Positions 1-7,023 of a stretch of 41,967 nucleotides of DNA are shown here, one piece after another; position 1 is the stretch's first letter; each line of letters begins with the position of its first letter. The DNA lies in IMG/VR virus record IMGVR_UViG_3300027973_000089, positions 1-41,967 of that record; one strand, given 5' to 3'. The notes below the pieces were generated by a model. The model saw nothing but the letters and a program-made list of their open reading frames with translations, did no database searches and was not told the origin of the DNA. This DNA comes from a virus. A program made the position numbers and the translations under genes.

Positions 1-234
1 TTTGATGTTGGTATCTCCTTTTAAAAACCATAATAATTCAGTAACAATATTTTTCCAAGACATCTTCTTTGTTGTCAGTAATGGAAATCCATCCTGCATA
101 TTATGTTTAATCTCATGTCCAAATATAGATAGTGTACCTGCACCTGTTCTATCTGATTTTTCTACTCCGTTCTCTACTATATTATTTAGTAGACTCTGAT
201 ACTGAATATCTATGTGTGAATATTGTTGTGTCAT
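1..234 (-). CDS. thyA: Thymidylate synthase, N-terminal part (runs off left edge)
   Basis: This is the first 78 codons of a gene that continues beyond the left edge. ThyA methylates dUMP to dTMP using methylene-tetrahydrofolate. The visible part reads as a classic ThyA N-terminus: a helix ending in [20 protein letters not shown] (the dUMP-phosphate-binding Arg lies in SDRTG), then [11 protein letters not shown] and [13 protein letters not shown], all near-identical to bacterial and phage ThyA. The ATG is at 234-232 and no upstream ORF overlaps it. The catalytic Cys and C-terminus are outside the window, so activity cannot be judged, and a dUMP/dCMP hydroxymethylase of the same fold is not fully excluded. 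It fits with the NrdAB and MazG-like genes as dNTP supply. Confidence 0.93.
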   Translation of the reverse strand, partial: MTQQYSHIDIQYQSLLNNIVENGVEKSDRTGAGTLSIFGHEIKHNMQDGFPLLTTKKMSWKNIVTELLWFLKGDTNIK

Positions 235-278
235 TGGTTTAGTTTCTTCTCGCAAATTTTTTAAATATAACTATATTA

Positions 279-1112
279 TCAATTTTCTTCATTTGGGAAA
301 TGAGCTGCTTTGATGTTCCAAAATTCAGCCATAAGAGATGCCCTAAACTTATAATCAGAATCTGTATGGTAACCATTTACATAAATACATCTGCATATAG
401 ATTCATATAAACGAATTTTAGAAGACATTCTATAGTTCTGTTTTTTGCACTTAGCATATCTTTTAGAATTTAATACACTAGCCCAAACTTTTATACCTTC
501 TTCAGTATCATCTGTAGCAAAAAATTTAGCTCTAATATGTTTACTCCTACCTCTAATAACTTCTCTAGTTCTATAAGTTGCAAAGTTATGACCTTTGATA
601 TGCTTTACTCCTCCCGCATTTGCATGAAGTCTCCAAAGTTCTGTCTCAATGCCATTACTAGTAGCTTCTACTATGAAAAATGAATATATCATAGACACAG
701 GAAAATCAGTCAAAGCATGAACATTCATAAGCATGGACTCATAATTGTAAGCTATCCATACTCTTCTTAGTTTATATAAATTTGCTTTATCGACATTTCT
801 AAATCCTTTATCCTTCAGAAATTTTCTAAAATTATTCAATGATAATTTCCTGATTGAATACCCATAAGACCTAGAGCCATAGGCATTTTTATCTATTTTA
901 GGAATAACTATCTTAAATGGTATCTTATCTTGTTTCTCAATATATATAGTTTCATAATTGGTATTAGATACTATAGATAATTTTTCGTACTTAGTATCTA
1001 CAGGTGAAACCATCAATCCTATGCAAAAAGCAGTGGATACCGATACTCCTATTATTTCAGGTAAATACTTTCTCTCAGGAACATATGTCTGAATTGGTTC
1101 TTTTTTTATCAT
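279..1112 (-). CDS. Membrane-anchored glucosaminidase-like protein
   Basis: The 277-residue protein has one hydrophobic segment near residues 18-35 after a short basic N-terminus, suggesting a signal anchor. From about residue 135 it resembles the glucosaminidase (GH73/lysozyme-like) family: FPVSMIYSFFIVEATSNG matches the usual pattern in which a Glu (here in IVEATS) is the catalytic acid, followed by an AGGVKHIKGHN segment where family members have the NLFGIKG loop, and a C-terminal YVNGYHTDSDYKFRASL that matches the family's GYATDPxYxxKL motif. Predicted role: cleavage of peptidoglycan for lysis or wall remodelling, acting in the periplasm. A second protein of the same type lies at 3004-3738. 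The family call is from motif shape only and the sequence is divergent. Confidence 0.65.
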   Translation of the reverse strand: MIKKEPIQTYVPERKYLPEIIGVSVSTAFCIGLMVSPVDTKYEKLSIVSNTNYETIYIEKQDKIPFKIVIPKIDKNAYGSRSYGYSIRKLSLNNFRKFLKDKGFRNVDKANLYKLRRVWIAYNYESMLMNVHALTDFPVSMIYSFFIVEATSNGIETELWRLHANAGGVKHIKGHNFATYRTREVIRGRSKHIRAKFFATDDTEEGIKVWASVLNSKRYAKCKKQNYRMSSKIRLYESICRCIYVNGYHTDSDYKFRASLMAEFWNIKAAHFPNEEN

Positions 1113-1156
1113 AACTTTTAGTTTACTTTCTGAATAACTAATGCAATTATTATTTG

Positions 1157-1357
1157 CTAAAGTAAATTCATAAGACTATTTACAAATAAATACATGAACA
1201 AACTACAAACTATCAGTGAAAATAGAAATGCATCAGATGCTAATCTTAGTAAATCATAATCGTTACTATGACTTATTATGTAGTAATCACGAGCGTTTAG
1301 AGCAGTTCTCCAAATCATAAGAACAAAAAATATAAACAATACTATTAAGTCTATCAT
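1157..1357 (-). CDS. Small two-helix membrane protein
   Basis: This 66-residue protein has two hydrophobic segments (about residues 2-17 and 44-64) separated by a polar, partly charged stretch containing RDYYIISHSNDYD. It sits between a glucosaminidase-like gene and an unknown gene, with an 11-base gap upstream. Small two-helix proteins next to wall-degrading enzymes are often holins or antiholins, but nothing in the sequence is diagnostic, so this remains a membrane protein of unknown function with a holin role as one option. Confidence 0.6.
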   Translation of the reverse strand: MIDLIVLFIFFVLMIWRTALNARDYYIISHSNDYDLLRLASDAFLFSLIVCSLFMYLFVNSLMNLL

Positions 1358-1368
1358 AGGTATTATTT

Positions 1369-1653
1369 TTACAATGAATGTTTTTCTAAATCAATATAAT
1401 CAGTCTCATAGTTTATTAATACTCTGTTTAGTTTTGTCTTTCTAATGAAAGGTTTATTATCTAAATCCGTAGCAAGTTCCCAACTTATCCCAATTGGAAT
1501 ATCATCAATGCTATATTCTTTACCTGATTGAAATTCGTATCCTAAGCTATATAATTTACTTAATATAGATTGATACTGTTCCTTAGATGCTATTTTAAGT
1601 TTACCTTCAATTGGAAATTGTAATTTCTTTGTAACTTTTTTTTTGTTTTTCAT
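1369..1653 (-). CDS. Hypothetical protein, 94 aa
   Basis: I do not recognise this protein. It starts with a lysine-rich segment (MKNKKKVTKK) and then looks like a small alpha/beta domain: EGKLKIASKEQYQSILSKL could be a strand plus helix, followed by alternating hydrophobic strands ending in NRVLINYETDYIDL. It lies between a MazG-like gene and a small membrane protein, each about 11 bases away, so it is probably co-transcribed with them. It has no cysteine, signal peptide or membrane segment. Confidence 0.6.
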   Translation of the reverse strand: MKNKKKVTKKLQFPIEGKLKIASKEQYQSILSKLYSLGYEFQSGKEYSIDDIPIGISWELATDLDNKPFIRKTKLNRVLINYETDYIDLEKHSL

Positions 1654-1664
1654 AACTTTAAAAT

Positions 1665-1994
1665 TTATTTGTCTTTTACAAAAATACCGTTAATGGTCTT
1701 TCCTTTTCGTTTTGAAATCTTATTGTAAGCTTCCTGCAAACACTCTTCAGGAGTCAATCCAACTTGTCTTGCTAAAATGATTAATGTAACGAATCCATCT
1801 CCAATTTCATCTCTAATTTTTTCTATATTTTGAGATTGTATGGCTTCAACGATTTCGTCTATCTCTTCTTTCACTTTATGAATTTGATTAAATTCATTTC
1901 CTTTTACTATTAAATTCTTTTCTTTAGCCCATTCAAATACTGAAATTGCTAAGTCATCAAACTTTAAAATGTCATTTGAGTTCTGAGTTATCAT
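1665..1994 (-). CDS. mazG: MazG-like nucleotide pyrophosphohydrolase
   Basis: This 109-residue all-alpha protein has the paired acidic motifs of the MazG/NTP-PPase fold: KEEIDEIVEAI (EExxE, about residues 43-53) and DEIGDGFVTLI (ExxD, about residues 63-73), which bind Mg2+ in the family. The first helix FEWAKEKNLIV matches the usual start of single-domain phage MazG proteins. Family members hydrolyse NTPs or dNTPs to monophosphates; phage versions may clean up nucleotides or alter (p)ppGpp levels, and which applies here is not visible. A second, shorter protein of the same superfamily lies at 23514-23714. It ends 11 bases before the next gene and starts 9 bases after the previous one. Confidence 0.85.
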   Translation of the reverse strand: MITQNSNDILKFDDLAISVFEWAKEKNLIVKGNEFNQIHKVKEEIDEIVEAIQSQNIEKIRDEIGDGFVTLIILARQVGLTPEECLQEAYNKISKRKGKTINGIFVKDK

Positions 1995-2003
1995 ATAATG
2001 TTT

Positions 2004-2594
2004 TTAAGATTTTACTTGTTGTAATATACTCTCATAGAAGTTATTCAATGTAATTAACTTCTCCGAAACTTTTTTAAGTCTAGCAGCTTCTCGATAACAC
2101 TCGTATTCAAGATAGTACTCCATAGATTTATTTAGTATCTTTTCATAGTTATCAACATTTACGGACAATGGATATTTGATACCTATTGTATTCATATAAC
2201 AGAACACAGTATCTACTTCTGTATAGTTGGAGAAATTCTTAGTAAATGGTAAACCTCTAATTGCTGATTGTATGAAGTATGCCTTTCCTAAAGTTTTGCA
2301 GTTATCATCGCTATCATACAATGATTGCATAAATCTACGTTCTAAATCATTTTCAAATTCAAGAAAATTTATAAAATCAACATCAACTTCTCTCAATTCT
2401 TGAAATGTTTCTGTGATAGAACTATAGTACTCATCGAAAGCACATTCATCTAAATTTCTATCTAGCAATAACTTTTCAATTTGACTATCTACAAATAAAA
2501 CACAATTGTTAACAAAATCAAATTGTCGGTCAACGAAATTAAGGTGGCTAATATCCTCGTAATCTAAAGAGTTGTATACAGGTATATTTTTCAT
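2004..2594 (-). CDS. Hypothetical acidic helical protein, 196 aa
   Basis: I do not recognise this protein. It is acidic and looks mostly helical, with no signal peptide or membrane segment. Its C-terminal part YYLEYECYREAARLKKVSEKL resembles a UVR-type helical hairpin (EYExAAxLRDxI in UvrB/UvrC), which can mediate protein-protein contact; the match is short and could be chance. It lies 9 bases from the MazG-like gene and 4 bases from the lipoprotein gene, so it is part of the same transcription unit. Confidence 0.6.
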   Translation of the reverse strand: MKNIPVYNSLDYEDISHLNFVDRQFDFVNNCVLFVDSQIEKLLLDRNLDECAFDEYYSSITETFQELREVDVDFINFLEFENDLERRFMQSLYDSDDNCKTLGKAYFIQSAIRGLPFTKNFSNYTEVDTVFCYMNTIGIKYPLSVNVDNYEKILNKSMEYYLEYECYREAARLKKVSEKLITLNNFYESILQQVKS

Positions 2595-2598
2595 GAAA

Positions 2599-2856
2599 CT
2601 ATTTGTTTTTACTTTTAGGAATAGTAAAATTAAAGGTACTGTTGAAATTTCTATACCTAAAATGTATAGAATTATTTACCGAATTACGATTCAATGATGT
2701 GTTAACATTAATATTTCCATTCTTTTGGGAAATTCTAAATGAGTTATTATGTGTATAGGTGGAACATGAATATGACATACCTATTAGCACTACTACTATA
2801 AAAGTCATAGTTAACTTAGTCAAATAATAACTTGTAATTTTTGCTTTCTTTTTCAT
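2599..2856 (-). CDS. Small lipoprotein, possible outer-membrane spanin
   Basis: An N-terminal basic stretch (MKKKAKITSYY) is followed by a hydrophobic segment and a lipobox-like LIGMSYSC, after which the chain is Asn/Ser-rich with no further hydrophobic helix. This is the layout of a bacterial lipoprotein signal. The mature part (FRISQKNGNINVNTSLNR...) looks like repeated beta strands. I chose the ATG at 2856; another in-frame ATG four codons upstream (2868) would lengthen the overlap with the next gene upstream. Phage-encoded small lipoproteins are often o-spanins or superinfection-exclusion proteins, and nearby wall-degrading enzymes make the first plausible. Function is inferred from the signal only. 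Confidence 0.6.
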   Translation of the reverse strand: MKKKAKITSYYLTKLTMTFIVVVLIGMSYSCSTYTHNNSFRISQKNGNINVNTSLNRNSVNNSIHFRYRNFNSTFNFTIPKSKNK

Positions 2857-3007
2857 TAGATTCTGCAACTTCTCCCAATAATTCTAAATCGGGATACTTT
2901 TGTTTAAGGTTTTTAAAAAGTAACTTAGCTTGTTCGAAATTCTCAGCAAATATATCAGGAGCTAACTCTTGACGTGTTTGTTTGAATCTAGTATTAAACT
3001 TTCTCAT
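2816..3007 (-). CDS. Small hypothetical protein, 63 aa
   Basis: This short basic then acidic helical protein (MRKFNTRFKQTRQELAPDIF, then ENFEQAKLLFKNLKQKYP) is not recognised. Its ATG overlaps the stop of the upstream glucosaminidase-like gene by four bases (ATGA at 3004-3007), and its own 3' end overlaps the lipoprotein gene by about 40 bases. The ATGA junction supports it being translated by coupling. It has no membrane segment. Confidence 0.5.
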   Translation of the reverse strand: MRKFNTRFKQTRQELAPDIFAENFEQAKLLFKNLKQKYPDLELLGEVAESNEKESKNYKLLFD

Positions 3008-3738
3008 ATGTAAATTTTATGTTTATCTAATAGATATAATTTATATCTTATAATAATATTTCGGAGAGTATATCGGTAGGCATCTGACGTAGCGTATCCA
3101 CCCTTTTCTAAAGCATTTAACCAATCTACCCAAGTCCCATCATTGATATACCCTACATAATGACTTGGATTATTAGGTGTTCCCACCATAAACAAACTGT
3201 GATATCTAAAGGAATGCCATATACTTTTGAACTTTACATATTCACAATGAGTAATTTTGCAATCTGAATAAAGCTTAATCCAATTTTTGGAAAATGCTAG
3301 ATTATGCCAATCATTAATTCTACTTGGTACATTGTCTCCAAAATACCTTATTCCAAATGGATTTTGATTTTGAGTAACTAATTCCGAACCCTCAGGATTC
3401 TGTATACTAAAGCCTCCTTCCAATAGAAATTGAGCTAACTTAACAGAAGCAGGAAACCCATACTTTGTTTGCTCGTTTACAGCTATGTAAGCATATTTTT
3501 CTATATACATAGCTTGAACAGAATCTACTTGAGAGGCTAATGTCTTAATAACATACAGGTCATCATCTAAATCTAGGTAATCTCCTACTAATGTAGAATC
3601 TAATGAGTTTTCAATACTACGTTGAGAACTCATGTTTAGTCTTTCACTTACTTCGTGTGTGTACAGCATATGTGTACCAATACCTAATATATAGGTGATT
3701 GGCAACAGTATGATATATCCATATATGTGTTTACTCAT
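3004..3738 (-). CDS. Membrane-anchored glucosaminidase (GH73-like)
   Basis: The 244-residue protein has a hydrophobic anchor (YGYIILLPITYILGIGTHML) at residues 5-24, a linker, and a glucosaminidase domain. Family marks are clear: KYGFPASVKLAQFLLEGGFS holds the catalytic Glu in LLEGG, NQNPFGIRY matches the NNLFGIKG loop, FKSIWHSFRYHSLFM matches the domain's central helix, and KGGYATSDAYRYTLRNII matches the GYATDPxYxxKLxxII end motif. It should cut the glycan strand of peptidoglycan from the periplasmic side of the inner membrane. The frame is open up to a TTG at 3765, but that lies in a promoter-like box, so the ATG at 3738 is preferred. It is probably the first gene of its transcript. Confidence 0.85.
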   Translation of the reverse strand: MSKHIYGYIILLPITYILGIGTHMLYTHEVSERLNMSSQRSIENSLDSTLVGDYLDLDDDLYVIKTLASQVDSVQAMYIEKYAYIAVNEQTKYGFPASVKLAQFLLEGGFSIQNPEGSELVTQNQNPFGIRYFGDNVPSRINDWHNLAFSKNWIKLYSDCKITHCEYVKFKSIWHSFRYHSLFMVGTPNNPSHYVGYINDGTWVDWLNALEKGGYATSDAYRYTLRNIIIRYKLYLLDKHKIYI

Positions 3739-3758
3739 ATGTGCTTTTATTAAATTCT

Positions 3759-3793
3759 TATGCAAATATATGTACTAATATTTACAGTATCAA
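3759..3793 (-). promoter_or_regulatory. Bacteroidota-type promoter (TTG-N20-TATATTTG)
   Basis: On the minus strand the gap upstream of 3738 holds TATATTTGCATA (3770-3759), matching the Bacteroidota -7 consensus TAnnTTTG, with a TTG (3793-3791) exactly 20 bases upstream as a -33 element. The box ends about 25 bases before the chosen ATG. The same TATATTTGCATA string occurs upstream of the 36595 gene. Transcription from it is inferred. Confidence 0.55.
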
Positions 3794-3800
3794 GTATTTT

Positions 3801-4751
3801 TTAATTTTTTTTCATAAAATTTTTCAAAAAACAGAATAAACACTTTTTAGCTTTAGGTTTTGGAACTTCTACAGCAATTTCCTCTCCTAAAATACTCTTT
3901 GTTGGATTGATTATTCCATATCCTGATTTAATATCAAAGTTTGGTCTTTCGATATCTATTACAGATTCTATAATGCTGCTATAAGTTACTGCAATTCCTG
4001 ACTGTTTCATCAAAGCTATACAACCACTTACGAATGGTGCAGCCATTGAAGTTCCTGAAAGGACTGCGTATGACCCGTTGAGATAGGTACTTAGGATTTC
4101 TGCACCTGGTGCGACTATGTCTAATTCCTGACCATATGTCGTGAAATAAGCAACCTTCATATTCTCATCCGTAGCTCCTACAGAAATACAAGAATCATAT
4201 GCAGCAGGAAAATAGTTCTCCTGCAAACCACTGTTTCCACTTGCAACAACTACTATAATACCTTGTTGTTGAGCCTTCTTGCAAAGTTTTTCTAAACCGC
4301 TAACTTGAGATGGTGTGCCTAATGACATATTGATTATATCCATTTTATCATCTATAGCTGTTTTTAAAGCATCTATGACACCTTTTATATTCCCACTTGT
4401 ACCATCTAATGCTTTATATACATGTATCTCTGCATCAGGTGCTACACCTAGTACGCCATAGATGTTTCCCTGTGCTGCTATAATACCTGCCACGTGTGTT
4501 CCGTGCCCTGAAGTATCTTCACAACTATTAGATTCTGTAAAGTTTTTAGAGCTCGTAATATTCAAATCAGGATGGTTTAAATCGCATCCTGAATCTATGA
4601 TACCAATCTTCACACCTTTTCCTGTGAATCCTTTTTTGTGTAAACTTTCTATATTTAACTTTACCAATCCCCATCCTATATTTTGACTAAAAGTCATCAT
4701 AGGATTTAAATCGTTAACTATATGTGGTGGTACGATTACATTTTTTGTCAT
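3801..4751 (-). CDS. Subtilisin-like serine protease (S8 family)
   Basis: The 316-residue protein carries the complete S8 triad in order: Asp53 in GIIDSGCDLNHPDL, His83 in SGHGTHVAGI and Ser235 in SGTSMAAPFVSG, plus the oxyanion Asn173 in VVVASGNSG. It has no signal peptide and only about 40 residues before the catalytic domain, as in intracellular subtilisins, so it should work in the cytoplasm or inside the virion. A short basic and cysteine-containing tail (KAKKCLFCFLKNFMKKN) follows the domain and may bind membrane or a partner. It is the first gene after the terminator at 4788-4822. Possible roles are processing of phage structural proteins, host takeover or defence; none can be told from sequence. 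Confidence 0.93.
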   Translation of the reverse strand: MTKNVIVPPHIVNDLNPMMTFSQNIGWGLVKLNIESLHKKGFTGKGVKIGIIDSGCDLNHPDLNITSSKNFTESNSCEDTSGHGTHVAGIIAAQGNIYGVLGVAPDAEIHVYKALDGTSGNIKGVIDALKTAIDDKMDIINMSLGTPSQVSGLEKLCKKAQQQGIIVVVASGNSGLQENYFPAAYDSCISVGATDENMKVAYFTTYGQELDIVAPGAEILSTYLNGSYAVLSGTSMAAPFVSGCIALMKQSGIAVTYSSIIESVIDIERPNFDIKSGYGIINPTKSILGEEIAVEVPKPKAKKCLFCFLKNFMKKN

Positions 4752-4787
4752 TGTGTATTGTTTTTGTCTACCTATAAATATGCTATA

Positions 4788-4822
4788 TATAAATAAAAAG
4801 TGAATCCCACAAGAGATTCACT
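4788..4822 (-). terminator. Rho-independent-type terminator hairpin
   Basis: A perfect 8-base stem AGTGAATC/GATTCACT (4799-4806 with 4815-4822) closes an 8-base loop. Read on the minus strand it is followed directly by CTTTTTATTTATATA, a T-rich tail. It lies 25 bases after the stop of the small gene at 4847-5011. The stem is AT-rich, so efficiency may be modest. The plus-strand side has no T-run, which fixes the direction. Confidence 0.6.
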
Positions 4823-4846
4823 AAGCAACATCATGTAATGTAGGTA

Positions 4847-5011
4847 CTATTTTTTGTAGGGAAATGCTTTATTTAAAGCTTCTTTCCTCTTATTGCATCC
4901 GCAATCTTCTTTACCCATTACTCTTGCTACATTTTCGGCTACTTTGTCAATACCTGTAGCTTTCGTAATTTTCGCTACAGTATCTCCTAAACCTTTTGAT
5001 TTTTCACTCAT
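4847..5011 (-). CDS. Small CGC...FPY protein, 54 aa
   Basis: This short gene runs from ATG (5011-5009) to TAG (4849-4847). The product begins MSEKSKGLGDTVAKITKATG, continues with an amphipathic helix IDKVAENVARVMG, and ends in DCGCNKRKEALNKAFPYKK. I associate the combination of a helical start, a CGCxxR motif and a terminal FPY with small proteins seen repeatedly in Bacteroidetes phages and prophages, function unknown; that link is from memory. The two cysteines (CxC) could bind a metal. It is followed by the hairpin terminator, so it probably ends a transcript. There are 21 bases between it and the SNase-like gene upstream. Confidence 0.8.
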   Translation of the reverse strand: MSEKSKGLGDTVAKITKATGIDKVAENVARVMGKEDCGCNKRKEALNKAFPYKK

Positions 5012-5032
5012 GATTCTATAGATTATAATTAA

Positions 5033-5389
5033 TTAAATTTTCCATTTAGATGCATATCCTAAATCAACTAATTCAGTATTTACCTCTAAACCTGATTTCA
5101 ATATAACAGTTGCTAAACATCTACCGAAAGAATCAATCTTCTTAGAATGTATATAGAATACTCCTTCAGGATTTTCATCTAATATAATATGTTTCAATGC
5201 TTCGGTAGATTCAACAGCATGTGCTTTTTCAACTAAATCTTTAGTTTTTAATTCAGGAGCATCAATATCTTGTAATCTTAATATAGATTTTCTCAAAATA
5301 TTAAAACCTAAATCTATACTGCATTCAAGAGTATCACCATCGATAATTCTTATTAATTTGCATTTATACATATATAAATAAAAATTCAT
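5033..5389 (-). CDS. Staphylococcal nuclease-like (SNase) protein
   Basis: The 118-residue protein is nearly all one SNase (thermonuclease, OB-fold) domain: KLIRIIDGDTLECSIDLGF matches the VxxVxDGDT opening, LRLQDIDAPEL matches the RLxGIDAPE motif with the catalytic Arg and Glu, and SFGRCLATVIL matches the conserved yGRxLA motif carrying the second Arg. It ends with ELVDLGYASKWKI, the usual lVxxGyA region. Family members cut DNA or RNA with Ca2+. There is no signal peptide, so it would act inside the cell, for example on host nucleic acid. A second in-frame ATG at 5371 starts right at the domain and is equally likely as the start. Confidence 0.9.
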   Translation of the reverse strand: MNFYLYMYKCKLIRIIDGDTLECSIDLGFNILRKSILRLQDIDAPELKTKDLVEKAHAVESTEALKHIILDENPEGVFYIHSKKIDSFGRCLATVILKSGLEVNTELVDLGYASKWKI

Positions 5390-5400
5390 ATAATTTAAGT

Positions 5401-5709
5401 TTATTTTAGTAACCTTTTATTTTCTTTTTCTAAATACTCTAATCTTACTTTATACTCAGCTAATTGAGTTTTCAACTCTGTTATCTGTCTTTGTAGTTCC
5501 TCCTTCTCTAACTCTTTTTCAGTTAATTTCTTTTCTAAGTTATTAACTCGGTCTCTCAAGTCTTCTCTAAATAAAACATTTTCTTTCGTATTATGTTCAC
5601 TTAGCTTATATTTTAACTTCAACTTAGATTCATAAAATTTCCAAGCACCCGCTGAACCCGCTACAGTAATCAATGTTATAATCACTGTTAATATGTTATC
5701 ATTAATCAT
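5401..5709 (-). CDS. Membrane-anchored coiled-coil protein (i-spanin-like)
   Basis: One N-terminal hydrophobic helix (ILTVIITLITVAGSAGAWKF, residues 6-25) is followed by a long heptad-rich helix from about residue 40 to the end (DLRDRVNNLEKKLTEKELEK and LAEYKVRLEYLEKENKRLL). A type II membrane anchor with a periplasmic coiled coil in a 102-residue protein is the usual build of an inner-membrane spanin subunit, though other phage membrane proteins share it. It lies 3 bases from the four-helix membrane protein upstream and 11 bases from the SNase-like gene. Spanin assignment is inference. Confidence 0.6.
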   Translation of the reverse strand: MINDNILTVIITLITVAGSAGAWKFYESKLKLKYKLSEHNTKENVLFREDLRDRVNNLEKKLTEKELEKEELQRQITELKTQLAEYKVRLEYLEKENKRLLK

Positions 5710-5712
5710 TCG

Positions 5713-6108
5713 TTATCCTTTTTTTAATAGTCTCATTAATTTTGAAACTTCCTCCCTGCTGCATCTCCATGTAATCCAAAATAACGCAATCAACTCTGAA
5801 ACATAAATGAAATGAAGTTGTGTATTGTATATATTTTCTTTTAGAGATATATACAGTATAGTTAGTATTACTACAAATGATATGTTAGCACTCCATTTTC
5901 TAAGCGATATCATATTAAATAAATTTCCTACTAACAAACCTATAGAAGATACCACACCTATGTAATAATAATAACTATGTATATTGATATTTGGGACACA
6001 GAACATGGATTGTGTAGGATAACATAACTGAGCTAACATTATAAAACAAAGTATTATTTCTAAGGGCTCACTATCACCATACATTAAAATTTCTTTAAGT
6101 TTTACCAT
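5713..6108 (-). CDS. Polytopic membrane protein, 131 aa
   Basis: The protein has about four hydrophobic segments: EIILCFIMLAQLCYP, YYYYIGVVSSIGLLVGNLFN, ISFVVILTILYISL and FIYVSELIALFWITW, ending in a basic tail (RLLKKG). I chose the ATG at 6108, which lies just beyond the stop of the upstream gene (6112-6110); an upstream ATG at 6147 would force a 38-base overlap. It is next to the coiled-coil membrane protein, so the two may work together, but no family is recognised. Confidence 0.6.
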   Translation of the reverse strand: MVKLKEILMYGDSEPLEIILCFIMLAQLCYPTQSMFCVPNINIHSYYYYIGVVSSIGLLVGNLFNMISLRKWSANISFVVILTILYISLKENIYNTQLHFIYVSELIALFWITWRCSREEVSKLMRLLKKG

Positions 6109-6109
6109 A

Positions 6110-6973
6110 CTAATCGAATTCTTTAGATATTGATTGTTTATACGCATTCCAAATACTTCTGCTTCTTTTCAATTTCTTTTTCTTATCAGGGTCTTTTGTT
6201 CTTGTAAGAGTTCCATCTAACCTATTAATCATAAATTGTGCTGCTCTAATCTTATGAGCATTATTATCTAGTTTATTAAGTCTTTTAATGCTGTTATGAG
6301 ACTCTGTAGAATCTTTAAAACCTATATCAATACTTTCGCTGTCGGACGGATTATTGTATAAGTCTATTTGTTTATCAGATAAACCTTGTTTCTTTAATTC
6401 AGCCTCATCTTTACCTTTATCTTCATCTGCTTCGGGTACTTCTAAAAATTGAAATACTCTATCCATATCGAAAGTTTTACCTAAGATGTTTCCCATATCT
6501 TTTCTATTGGAGTCAGATAGGTTTATGACTAAGCAAGGGCCGATTAAACCATTATTCTGTATAATGTCTACTGCCGCTATGGTAACGTCTTCTAAATCAA
6601 AAGGAAAGTATTTGTTCTTATATTGTATTACATATGCGGGTCTGAGACTTTTACTATTAGATAATGCATCTACCGCACTTTTTTTAACTATTTTCTTAGG
6701 AGGATACAAATTAGATATTCGAATGTGTTTATTTTCTCCCTTGGAAGTAAAGTATGGTTCTATTTTTTCTCTACGACCTTTTATATTAAACTTGTTTTTT
6801 AAATGTATTTTGAGTACTAACCAAGAATCTACATGAATTTGTTTCCATTCATGAGGAATAGACTTAAAGCCCTTTGGCATATTGTCCAATCTGATAGTAT
6901 CAGTTGTTATTTTACTTATATTCTTTTCAAATACATCTTCATCATCTACATCCTCATGTATCTTATATCTCAT
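6110..6973 (-). CDS. Hypothetical protein, 287 aa
   Basis: I do not recognise this protein. Its N-terminal two thirds look like an alpha/beta domain (VDSWLVLKIHLKNKFNIKG, AYVIQYKNKYFPFDLEDVTI). After residue 180 the chain is charged and probably extended (EADEDKGKDEAELKKQG), and the C-terminus is basic (TRTKDPDKKKKLKRSRSIW). A basic tail of this kind could bind DNA or RNA. I preferred the ATG at 6973 over one at 7012 because the extra residues would be Asn/Ser low-complexity sequence encoded by an AAT/AGT-rich leader. Confidence 0.6.
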   Translation of the reverse strand: MRYKIHEDVDDEDVFEKNISKITTDTIRLDNMPKGFKSIPHEWKQIHVDSWLVLKIHLKNKFNIKGRREKIEPYFTSKGENKHIRISNLYPPKKIVKKSAVDALSNSKSLRPAYVIQYKNKYFPFDLEDVTIAAVDIIQNNGLIGPCLVINLSDSNRKDMGNILGKTFDMDRVFQFLEVPEADEDKGKDEAELKKQGLSDKQIDLYNNPSDSESIDIGFKDSTESHNSIKRLNKLDNNAHKIRAAQFMINRLDGTLTRTKDPDKKKKLKRSRSIWNAYKQSISKEFD

Positions 6974-7023
6974 ATTATTACTATTATTATTACTATTATA
7001 AATATAATACAATATGCGATAAA

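Noticed and set aside
2-199. Plus-strand ORF of 65 codons
   Set aside because: It is the antisense of the 5' end of thyA, whose minus-strand product matches thymidylate synthase over its whole visible length.
3739-3765. TTG start giving a 9-residue longer glucosaminidase
   Set aside because: The TTG falls within the TATATTTGCATA promoter-like box, and an ATG follows at 3738 right before the membrane anchor.
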